Assembly (NCBI GenBank): GCA_003140115.1
Contig: PLIQ01000561.1
Span: 1 to 19,491, forward strand
DNA length: 19,491 nt
Origin: Actinomycetota bacterium
Lineage (GTDB): Bacteria; Actinomycetota; Actinomycetes; Streptosporangiales; Streptosporangiaceae
Reading direction: 5' to 3'
Position numbers and translations under genes: made by a program. Below are positions 1 to 6,634 of the stretch, piece by piece (positions within the stretch are counted from its first letter, which is position 1; each line of letters opens with the position of its first letter). The notes under the pieces are model-generated. The model was not told the DNA's origin. It ran no database searches and saw only the letters and a list, made by a program, of their open reading frames with translations.

Positions 1-30
1 ATACTGAGTATGCTACTAGATATCAGTGGA

Positions 31-69
31 GAGGTCGAGCACCTGGACTACGGCCTGGTGCTCGACCTC
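31..69 (-). terminator. Stem-loop terminator closing the polysaccharide operon
   Basis: A perfect 13-bp inverted repeat has arms at 31-43 and 57-69 (GAGGTCGAGCACC and its reverse complement) around a 13-nt loop. It begins about 14 bases after the TGA stop (84-86) of the last minus-strand gene. There is no clear U-tract, which is common for actinomycete hairpin terminators. The position and perfect pairing make a transcript end or 3' stabiliser the simplest reading. Confidence 0.7.
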
Positions 70-83
70 CTTGACGTGATCCG

Positions 84-1433
84 TCAGCAGGACGTTGGCC
101 CGTCGAGGGCGTTGTACGCGTCGAGATCGTAGGGGTACCCCTTGGACAGCGCCCCGTCGCTAGACGGCTGGCCTGAGCCGTTGTCCAGGACGCCCTTCTG
201 GTCGAGGGCATAGCTGATATAGCCGTGGGCCAGCTTGTAGATCAGATCCTCGCTGCCCACCTCATACCGCGCGCTCGAGCTCGCGGTCGAGCAGTCGAAC
301 CCGCCGACCGCGGACAGCATGGCGCGGCTGGCGGTCACGTTCATCCAGCCTTCGAAGACGTACAGCGCGGAGCTGCGTAGCCCCCAGGAGTCAGTGGAGT
401 CGAACTCGTGGCCCATGCAGCAGTGGCCTTCTTCCGGGGAGATGGTGCCGTCCGCGATATGCGCGCTGACGGCGGCGTGATGCGAGGTCCCGGAAACCGA
501 GCTGGCGACGGTCTGGTCGAAGGTGTCGGCGGCGAGCTGGTTCCAGATCCCCATCAGGTCGCTGGCCGGGTGGCCCATCCAGACGAACGGCCGGACGATG
601 GCCGCCGTGGCGCTCGACCCGGCGGCGGAGTAGCAGTGCGCCGCGTTAGTGAACCCGGCCGCCTGCAGTTGGGCGATGAACGACGCGTCGTTGAAGCCCG
701 CCAGCATCTTGTCCCAAGTGGTCGCGCCGAAATACTGGATCGCCGCGAGCTCGACGTCAACGTACCCGTCCTGGTAGTTGGGGTTGTTCGTCTTGCTGAA
801 GTCCCCGTACCCGCACAGGCCGGAGGAGAAGTTGCTCGCGTCGTTGTAGGTGTAGTTGCCGGCGTATCCGAGCGCCTCCATCAGCAGGGTCACCTTGCCC
901 TGCTCGCCCGCCGGAAGCTGGCTCCAGGCCGGCCCGTTCTTCAGCAGCACCAGCGCGTCCGCCACCATTGCGTGTGACCAGCCCTCCAGTCCGCCGTCGG
1001 CGTCCGGTTCGTTCCCGCCCGCGACCAGGTGAGCGACCTGCGCCAGCAGCGCGCTCTGCACGGTAGTCCCGTTCTGCGCAGTGGCCGAGGGATGCTGCTG
1101 CAAGACGAGCGCCAGGTAGTCGAGCGCCGCCGCCTCCCTGATCGCGGTCGGGCTGGTGCCGGGGCGTTTATCGCCGGAGGAAGGTGCCTTGAAGGCGATC
1201 AGCGGCGCCGCGACGGCTGTGTTGATCAGCGTCTGGCTGAAGGTCCCGGCGGAGGTGTTGGCCTCCTGGTGGGCGGATGCCGAGGAAGACGGAGGACCCG
1301 CCGCCCCGCGCGGGGCCGGCGACCGGCTCACCGCCACGATGAGCACGAGCGCACACGCAATCACTACCACGGCTCCCGCGGCGATGACGGCGTGAGCGCG
1401 GCGGCCGCGGAATCTGCTGAACATTTTGGACAT
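84..1433 (-). CDS. Secreted or membrane-anchored cysteine-rich protein, last gene of the polysaccharide operon
   Basis: About 449 residues. An upstream in-frame ATG exists at 1469, but the ATG at 1433 has an AGAAGG ribosome site six bases before it, and it starts just ahead of an Arg-rich stretch and one hydrophobic segment (about residues 13-35), as expected of a signal peptide or N-terminal anchor. A Ser/Ala/Pro linker follows. The exported part is helical in appearance, rich in Trp, Tyr and Gly, and holds six cysteines (including an HCCMGHEFD motif), an even number that fits disulfides outside the cell. I do not recognise the family. The alternating helix and Gly/aromatic pattern resembles alpha/alpha-toroid polysaccharide lyases or glycosidases, and the operon context fits a polymer-cutting or polymer-binding role, but no catalytic motif can be named. 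It lies 123 bases after the HNH-like lipoprotein gene, the widest gap in the operon, so it may also have its own promoter. Confidence 0.85.
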   Translation of the reverse strand: MSKMFSRFRGRRAHAVIAAGAVVVIACALVLIVAVSRSPAPRGAAGPPSSSASAHQEANTSAGTFSQTLINTAVAAPLIAFKAPSSGDKRPGTSPTAIREAAALDYLALVLQQHPSATAQNGTTVQSALLAQVAHLVAGGNEPDADGGLEGWSHAMVADALVLLKNGPAWSQLPAGEQGKVTLLMEALGYAGNYTYNDASNFSSGLCGYGDFSKTNNPNYQDGYVDVELAAIQYFGATTWDKMLAGFNDASFIAQLQAAGFTNAAHCYSAAGSSATAAIVRPFVWMGHPASDLMGIWNQLAADTFDQTVASSVSGTSHHAAVSAHIADGTISPEEGHCCMGHEFDSTDSWGLRSSALYVFEGWMNVTASRAMLSAVGGFDCSTASSSARYEVGSEDLIYKLAHGYISYALDQKGVLDNGSGQPSSDGALSKGYPYDLDAYNALDGPTSC

Positions 1434-1479
1434 AAGGCACCTTCTGGTGTTTATGTAGGTAAATACCAAATTGGGCGGA

Positions 1480-1515
1480 ACGGAACGTGATTACTGTCAC
1501 GACTGGTCGTTCCGT
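1480..1515. promoter_or_regulatory. Inverted repeat between the last two operon genes
   Basis: Arms ACGGAACG (1480-1487) and CGTTCCGT (1508-1515) flank a 20-nt spacer that itself holds a smaller dyad, CGTGA (1486-1490) against TCACG (1497-1501). The two hairpins share bases, so they are mutually exclusive. The element lies in the only sizeable gap inside the minus-strand operon, upstream of the gene at 84-1433. It could be an operator, an RNA processing site or an attenuator; the sequence alone does not decide. Confidence 0.3.
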
Positions 1516-1556
1516 CCAAATGATATTTGATCCATGCAAGAGCCAGTTGGCGGCAA

Positions 1557-2189
1557 TCAGAGGTGCCCGGTTGCGAGTACATATCTCAGCCACGCGGAAT
1601 ACCAGTTGGTTTCCAGCGCGTGCTGTGCCTGGACGAGGGTCAGGTCCCTGCGGCAGACCATCTGCCGCAAAATATGATCGGTATCGGTCTTCTCGTAGAA
1701 ACCCGTGCCTCCCACAGCGGCGGGCCAGATGTTCGCCTGCACGTCGGCGCCGCCCAGGTTGTACGGCACAAGCCAGTCGAGGATGACCTTGTGCTGTGAA
1801 TTCTGGCTGGTATCGCCGTATTCGTCATAGACGGCCGTCTGGACGGCCGCGGAAATCGCCGGAACGACCGAACGTGACTGCATATCGCAGACATTGTTGG
1901 CATGCGTGGCGGTAACGGCTCCCGGAGTGAGCTTGGGATTCGGTAGCGAGACACCGCCATGGATAAGCGGCATTACGAAGTTGGGGAGCTGGACCTCGGA
2001 AAGGTCGGGGCCCTGGGTGGTCTCGCCGGGGACCACCGGGGGCTGGGCTTGCCCGGCAGCGCCCGGATCCGCGCTGCCGCACCCGGCGACCAGGGCGAGG
2101 ACGAGGGCCAGGCCAGCCAGCTTGCGGCCCCGGCGGGCCCGGATCAGGGTCGCCCCAGGACGCGAACCGACCAGCCGGCCTCGCTCCAT
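1557..2189 (-). CDS. Lipoprotein with a degenerate HNH-like (DHLxPxxLGG...NLWP) fold
   Basis: 210 residues. A long Arg-rich N-terminus leads to a hydrophobic stretch ending in a lipobox LVAGC with the lipidated Cys at about residue 37. The globular part matches the signature of small exported HNH-like proteins: TPGAV (88-92), a conserved Cys (101), YDEYG (121-125), then DWLVPYNLGG (138-147) and NIWP (153-156). Active-looking relatives carry D-H-L-[IV]-P at this place; here the His is Trp139, so a metal-dependent nuclease activity is unlikely. It may have become a binding or structural protein of the outer envelope face. The ATG at 2189 overlaps the 3' end of the UDP-glucose dehydrogenase gene by 46 bases and has only a weak ribosome site, suggesting translational coupling. 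No nearer ATG or GTG start before the signal region was found. Confidence 0.8.
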   Translation of the reverse strand: MERGRLVGSRPGATLIRARRGRKLAGLALVLALVAGCGSADPGAAGQAQPPVVPGETTQGPDLSEVQLPNFVMPLIHGGVSLPNPKLTPGAVTATHANNVCDMQSRSVVPAISAAVQTAVYDEYGDTSQNSQHKVILDWLVPYNLGGADVQANIWPAAVGGTGFYEKTDTDHILRQMVCRRDLTLVQAQHALETNWYSAWLRYVLATGHL

Positions 2190-3472
2190 CCCGCGGCGTC
2201 CAGGCAGCAGCGGGCGTCGATGATCACCTGCCGGGCGACCACCTGCGCGAGGGCCGCGGGGTCGATGGCCTGGTAGTCAGCCCACTCGGTGAGGTGCAGG
2301 ACGAGGTCGGCGCCCGTGGCCGCGTCTGAGACGGACTGGGCGTAATGCAAGCCTGGCCGCTGCTTCGCCGCGTTGGGCATGGCCACCGGGTCGTGCACGG
2401 ACACGATTGCCCCCTCAGCCACCAGGCGATCGCAGGCGTCGAGGCTGGGGGAATCCCGGATGTCGTCGCTGTTCGGCTTGAACGCGACGCCCAGCACCGC
2501 CACGCGCTTGCCCGCCAGCTCGCCGCCGACAGCTTCGCGGGCCAGCGAGATGACCCGGTCACGCCGACCCAGGTTGATCGTGTCCACCGTGGTCAGCAGG
2601 CTGATCAGCGAACCGACGCCCAGGGCCGATGCCGTGGCGCTGAACGCGCGGATGTCCTTGGGCAGGCAGCCGCCGCCGAAGCCGAGCCCGGGAGCAAGGA
2701 AGCGGTTGCCGATCCGGGCGTCATATCCGAGCGCCTGGGCCAGCGGTACCACGTCCGCGCCCGCGGCCTCGCAGACTTCGGCGATCACATTGATGAACGA
2801 GATCTTGGTCGCGAGGAAGGCGTTCGCCGCCACCTTGACCAGTTCGGCCGTATCAAGATCCATCTTCAGCAGCGGGGTTCCCCCAGCCAGGGGGGTGGCG
2901 TAGACCAGGCGCAGCAGCGCGGCACCCCAGTCGGAGGTCACGCCGAGCACGATGCGGTCAGGGTTGAGGCTGTCCTGCACCGCGAATCCCTCGCGCAGGA
3001 ACTCCGGGTTCCAGGCCAGCTCGACGCGATCGCCCGCCGGCGCTGCCGCCTGCACCCGGGCCAGGAGCTTGCGCGCGGTCCCGACCGGGACGGTCGACTT
3101 TCCGACGACCAGGCACTCCGACGTCAGATGCGGGGCGAGCGAGTCCACCGCCGCGTACACGAAGCGCAGGTCTGCGTGGCCGGCCTCGCCCTCCGGCGTC
3201 CCGACGCATAGGAAGTGGACGTCTCCGAACGCGCCGACGTCAGCAAATGAGGTGGTGAAGCGGAGCCTGCCGGATTCCAGGGTCTTTCGCAGCAGCGGTT
3301 CCAGGCCAGGCTCGAAGAAGGGCGCCTCGCCGGCGGCGGCTTTCGCGATCTTGCGTTTGTCCACGTCGATCGCGAGTACCTCGTGACCGAGATCCGCCAT
3401 GCAGACGGCGTGCGTGAGGCCCAGGTAACCGGTCCCGATGACGGTGACCCGAGGGTAATATCCGCTCCTCAT
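2144..3472 (-). CDS. ugd: UDP-glucose 6-dehydrogenase
   Basis: 442 residues, the normal length for the UDP-glucose/GDP-mannose dehydrogenase family. It oxidises UDP-glucose to UDP-glucuronate with two NAD+ in the cytosol. Visible landmarks are the N-terminal Rossmann loop GTGYLGL (13-19) with Asp36 ending the second strand, the substrate-domain motif NPEFLREG (155-162), the central helix with Lys and Asn (KVAANAFLATK), the catalytic cysteine in GFGGGCLPKD (Cys269) and the C-terminal GVAFKPNSDDIRDSPS region. The ATG at 3472 is preceded by a GGGGGA ribosome site five bases upstream. The family also contains GDP-mannose and UDP-HexNAc dehydrogenases; UDP-glucose is favoured by the overall motif set and by the hyaluronan-synthase-like enzyme in the same operon, but substrate is inferred. 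It lies 27 bases downstream of the beta-helix lipoprotein gene. Confidence 0.93.
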   Translation of the reverse strand: MRSGYYPRVTVIGTGYLGLTHAVCMADLGHEVLAIDVDKRKIAKAAAGEAPFFEPGLEPLLRKTLESGRLRFTTSFADVGAFGDVHFLCVGTPEGEAGHADLRFVYAAVDSLAPHLTSECLVVGKSTVPVGTARKLLARVQAAAPAGDRVELAWNPEFLREGFAVQDSLNPDRIVLGVTSDWGAALLRLVYATPLAGGTPLLKMDLDTAELVKVAANAFLATKISFINVIAEVCEAAGADVVPLAQALGYDARIGNRFLAPGLGFGGGCLPKDIRAFSATASALGVGSLISLLTTVDTINLGRRDRVISLAREAVGGELAGKRVAVLGVAFKPNSDDIRDSPSLDACDRLVAEGAIVSVHDPVAMPNAAKQRPGLHYAQSVSDAATGADLVLHLTEWADYQAIDPAALAQVVARQVIIDARCCLDAAGWSEAGWSVRVLGRP

Positions 3473-3499
3473 GTGTATCCCCCAATGGTTCTAGCGTGC

Positions 3500-4558
3500 T
3501 TACGCGCGCGTGCAAGCGATAGTGGAGAATCCCCGTCCGGCCCGGAGTACCTTGTTGTCGCAGGCCACTACGGTTCGCAGTCTCTTGTTCTGTACGAAGA
3601 AGCCATAGCCCGAGCCATTCACCCGGGCATCGTTGGCACGGAAGATGTTGCCGATCCCCCAGCCGGGGTAAACCTGGTGCACCTGGAAGCCGTCCCTGAT
3701 GCTATTGACCCCGGTGTTGTACTCGATAGTCCAGTCGTTTCCCTTGACGTTCACCCAAGCGGTAGCCGCCGACGCGACCATTCCGGCGCCATCGAAATGG
3801 TTGCCGATGATCTCGCCCCCGGTCGTGCCCTCCTTGATGTCGATGTTCTCTGCGGTGGTACCGGAAATGTCGTTGTCCTCGATGACGTCGCCGTTACTGC
3901 GGTCCGGCTGGCACGCGGTGTACCGGCACCAGTTACTGTGGGCCGAGCCCACGTAGATGCCCTCGCCGTAGAACTGCACGAGCAGCCCGGTGTTCTGGAT
4001 AACGCAGTGGCTGATCGTGTCGTGGCTGCTGAAATCGCGCAGATGGATCCCCTCGTCACCGATGGTGTGCACGAACAAGCCGTACAGGAGGTCGTAGTCC
4101 GCGCCGTCGGTCATGATTCCTTTCTGACCGCCCTCGAGCGTGAAGCCCTCTACTCGCCACCAGGACGCGTGGTCGAGGTAGAGGGTGTAGCCGTGCGAAA
4201 CGCCGCCGCCGTCGAGCACCGCACTGCGGGGGCCGCACAACGTGATCGGCGCGGTTGACGTACCCGACGCAGCGGCGATGAAGTTGCCGTCGTAGCTTCC
4301 CGGCGCAAGCCGGATGGTTTCGCCCGGCCGCGCCTTGGCCAGCGCGCTCGTCAGTTTGCCGGCCGATCTGACCAACACGCCCCCTGATGCGGCACACGGG
4401 CTGGTGGACTGGGTTAGGGCGCTCACGCGCGGCGACGCGGGTATCCGCGAGGCCGGCGCCGCCGGTTCCGTACCGCCAGGGGAACCGCAGCCGGCCAGCA
4501 TCAAGGCCAGGAGAGCCAGAGTGGCGGCGGGGACCCTGCCGCGGTGCAGAAGGTTCAC
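3500..4558 (-). CDS. Right-handed parallel beta-helix lipoprotein
   Basis: 352 residues, GTG start with a GGAGGT ribosome site nine bases upstream (4568-4573). Residues 1-24 are a lipoprotein signal with lipobox LMLAGC (Cys24), so the protein should sit on the outer face of the membrane. After a Pro/Ser linker comes a pectate-lyase-like beta-helix: an opening segment of the type seen in Pel-fold proteins (ARPGETIRLAPGSYDG), then short coils ending in Asn/Gly/Ile ladders (IEDNDISGT, ENIDIKEGTTGG, IIGNHFDGAG, FRANDARVNGSG). Paired cysteines (NWCRYTAC; late CDNK and IACTRA) suggest disulfides. This fold hosts polysaccharide lyases (PL1, PL6, PL9), chondroitinase B and C5-epimerases. I cannot assign the catalytic residues, so lyase, epimerase or binding protein all remain open. 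Its place between the synthase and the nucleotide-sugar dehydrogenase argues for a uronic-acid polymer as ligand. Confidence 0.9.
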   Translation of the reverse strand: MNLLHRGRVPAATLALLALMLAGCGSPGGTEPAAPASRIPASPRVSALTQSTSPCAASGGVLVRSAGKLTSALAKARPGETIRLAPGSYDGNFIAAASGTSTAPITLCGPRSAVLDGGGVSHGYTLYLDHASWWRVEGFTLEGGQKGIMTDGADYDLLYGLFVHTIGDEGIHLRDFSSHDTISHCVIQNTGLLVQFYGEGIYVGSAHSNWCRYTACQPDRSNGDVIEDNDISGTTAENIDIKEGTTGGEIIGNHFDGAGMVASAATAWVNVKGNDWTIEYNTGVNSIRDGFQVHQVYPGWGIGNIFRANDARVNGSGYGFFVQNKRLRTVVACDNKVLRAGRGFSTIACTRA

Positions 4559-4594
4559 TGCCGGTCGACCTCCGGGAACGATGGGGAGAAGACA

Positions 4595-6625
4595 TCACGT
4601 GTGGTACCGCTGGGTGGGTTCGGGCTCGGTGAGCGCGGGAAAGGGATCCGTGGTGGCGGTTGACCATTCGGGCCAGGCCGATTCCCGGACCGCCACGCCG
4701 TTGGGGACCGTCACCCCGCTGGCGGCCGTCACGCCGTTAGAGGCAGCCGCTCCGTTATGGGCCACCACTTCGTTAGGGGCAGGTCCTGCTCGCGAAAAGG
4801 CGCCCGCCAACACGGGGACGCGGACGGGCGCGGGAGCGGGATACGCTGACGCGGCGTATGGCGCGCGGATACGCCACCGCGTGCTCGCCGGGTACGGATG
4901 CTCCGGCAGCCGGCGCCGGTGCGACCACGTCCAGGCGGACACGAGCAGGATCGCGATACTGAGCCAGAGCGCCGCGAGCGGGTGATAGATCAGGTACGAC
5001 CAGAATGTGTCCCTGGCGTGGTACGCCCATCCGGTGTCGTTGGTGGACGACAGGGCCGGCATGCTCGCGTCGGCGCGTGCGTCGATGGCCCGGAATCCGG
5101 TCCCGGATATGACGTTACCCACGCCCGTTACCGCTGAGGACAGGCCGCGGGCGCTGACCCCGAACACGGTGGCCCCGGTGACGTGGTTGTTATCGAGCTC
5201 GACGGCGCCGGAGTCGGAGATGAGAAACGCGGTTCGCGGACCGACGACGGTGTTTCCCGAAATCATGATCCCCGGGGTATCGGGGCCGACGGAAAAGCCC
5301 GATCTGGGATCGCAGCGGATGTCGTTCCCGGTCAGCACCGCATCGGTCACGTCGTGCCTGACCGCGATGGCAGTGACGCTGGCGCAGACCTGGTCAGCCT
5401 TGATCACGGTGCCGGTGCCGCCCTCGACCAGGATGCCGATCTGGCCGTTGTCCAGTGCCGCGCTGTTCTCGATCACCGTCCCGGATCCGGGCGCCACTGA
5501 GCCCCCGGACGCTGACGCCCCGGTAGCGAGCGGACGGCCGTTGATGAAGTACCCGTCATCGGCGTTGTGCTCGGACACATCGCCTTCCAGCACCGTGTTC
5601 TGGGTGGCTGGACTGACGATGAACCCGTTGCCGCCGTTACGGGACGCCGAACTCGAGATGACTGACGAGTCCACCGAGAAACGGTGAATGTGCAGCCCGT
5701 CGAGCTCATTGAACTCGAACAGGTCGTCGCTGAACGTGACTCCGGACCCGCGGGAGACGAATGCGCCGTAGGTATCGTCGGTGAAGGTCGAGCGGGTGGC
5801 GCCACCCGTGCTCGGGCTGCCGGTCAGGCCGGTCCACGCCACTCCGCCGGTCCTGCCGCTCCAGAAGCCCAGCCAGGACGCGCGAACGTCGGACAAGGTC
5901 ATCTTGCCGCCGACTTCGCGAATGTAAGACCGGCCACTACCCAGGTCGGCGGCGGGGGCATTGACGGCCCGGTCCCAGCCCGTGATCGTCATGGGCTGGG
6001 AACTGGTCCCGTCGAACGACAGGTTGCCGTCCCAGGCGACGATGGTCGCGAAGCCGCCGGCGCCGTTGTCCAGGTAGAGCGTGCTCAGCGTGGGCCCGCC
6101 GAGGGTGAGCGAGGCGTTGGTCGAGACGAAAATGTTGTCCAGGAGCAGGGCCGCGTTGTGCGGCAGCATCACCAGTGCGCCGTACTCGACCAGATCAGCC
6201 GCCGTGTAGCTGCCTTGCCCCGCGGTCAGCACCAGGGTCGGCAGGGCGCCCCTGGTCGGGATGACCTCCGGCTGGTACAGATGAGCCGAATCGTGCAGCA
6301 TGATCCGGATGCGGCTGTCTTCGCCGCTGACGGCGGAGGCTTCCCGGGTCGCGTCGACGGCCGGCAGGGCGGCTGGCTGCTGGCCGGCGTCGATCGGCTG
6401 CGCGACCGCCGGCAGCGAAACTGGGCGTGGCGCCTGCGGCGCCGGCAGCAGCGTGACCCCGTGGCTTGACGTCGCGGCCGTCGGGTGGAGCTGAAGGTGG
6501 ATGAGGGGCAGGGTGACGGGCATGGTCGCGAGCAGGCAGAACACGGCCGCCGCGGCGAGGACGAAGGGCCACTCCCGGTAGGCGGCGCCGGCTCGGTTTC
6601 GTGCTCGGTCGTGCTTGGTGCGCAC
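4595..6625 (-). CDS. Membrane-anchored right-handed beta-helix protein with two transmembrane segments and a repeat tail
   Basis: 676 residues, GTG start behind a strong AGGAGG site five bases upstream; the TAG stop of the preceding synthase gene forms part of that site. A short basic N-terminus is followed by a membrane segment (about 20-42), a long extracellular region and a second membrane segment (about 544-567) next to a basic stop-transfer SHRRR, placing about 109 C-terminal residues in the cytosol. The extracellular region is a right-handed parallel beta-helix of many coils (SRGSGVTFSDDLFEFNELDG, SRNGGNGFIVS, HNADDGYFING, NGQIGILVEGG, LTGNDIRC, ISGNTVVG, LDNNHVTG), the layout of AlgG/mannuronan-epimerase-like and other carbohydrate-acting NosD/CASH-type domains. 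The tail contains five hexapeptide repeats and a Pro/Glu/Thr-rich end. A protein held at both ends beside a polymer synthase could modify or guide the nascent chain; this is inference. No catalytic residue is assigned. Confidence 0.9.
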   Translation of the reverse strand: MRTKHDRARNRAGAAYREWPFVLAAAAVFCLLATMPVTLPLIHLQLHPTAATSSHGVTLLPAPQAPRPVSLPAVAQPIDAGQQPAALPAVDATREASAVSGEDSRIRIMLHDSAHLYQPEVIPTRGALPTLVLTAGQGSYTAADLVEYGALVMLPHNAALLLDNIFVSTNASLTLGGPTLSTLYLDNGAGGFATIVAWDGNLSFDGTSSQPMTITGWDRAVNAPAADLGSGRSYIREVGGKMTLSDVRASWLGFWSGRTGGVAWTGLTGSPSTGGATRSTFTDDTYGAFVSRGSGVTFSDDLFEFNELDGLHIHRFSVDSSVISSSASRNGGNGFIVSPATQNTVLEGDVSEHNADDGYFINGRPLATGASASGGSVAPGSGTVIENSAALDNGQIGILVEGGTGTVIKADQVCASVTAIAVRHDVTDAVLTGNDIRCDPRSGFSVGPDTPGIMISGNTVVGPRTAFLISDSGAVELDNNHVTGATVFGVSARGLSSAVTGVGNVISGTGFRAIDARADASMPALSSTNDTGWAYHARDTFWSYLIYHPLAALWLSIAILLVSAWTWSHRRRLPEHPYPASTRWRIRAPYAASAYPAPAPVRVPVLAGAFSRAGPAPNEVVAHNGAAASNGVTAASGVTVPNGVAVRESAWPEWSTATTDPFPALTEPEPTQRYHT
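4698..4787 (-). repeat. Five 18-bp tandem repeats encoding a hexapeptide tail
   Basis: Five adjacent, degenerate 18-bp units start at 4698, 4716, 4734, 4752 and 4770, each beginning with CCG or TCG on the plus strand. Read on the minus strand in the beta-helix membrane protein gene they encode six-residue units of the type VVAHNG, AAASNG, VTAASG and VTVPNG. They fall in the predicted cytosolic tail. The unit length preserves the reading frame, so copy number may vary between strains without breaking the gene. Confidence 0.85.
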
Positions 6626-6634
6626 GTAGACCTC

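Noticed and set aside
2345..3211. Plus-strand frame of 288 codons antisense to the UDP-glucose dehydrogenase
   Set aside because: Low-complexity Arg/Gln/Ala-rich translation with no motif; the minus strand encodes a clear enzyme.
3383..4258. Plus-strand frame of 291 codons antisense to the beta-helix lipoprotein
   Set aside because: Mirror frame of a gene with a lipobox, a strong ribosome site and a recognisable fold; no independent start signals.
4698..4787. Tandem repeats considered as a CRISPR array
   Set aside because: The units are adjacent with no spacers, 18 bp long, and in frame within a coding sequence.
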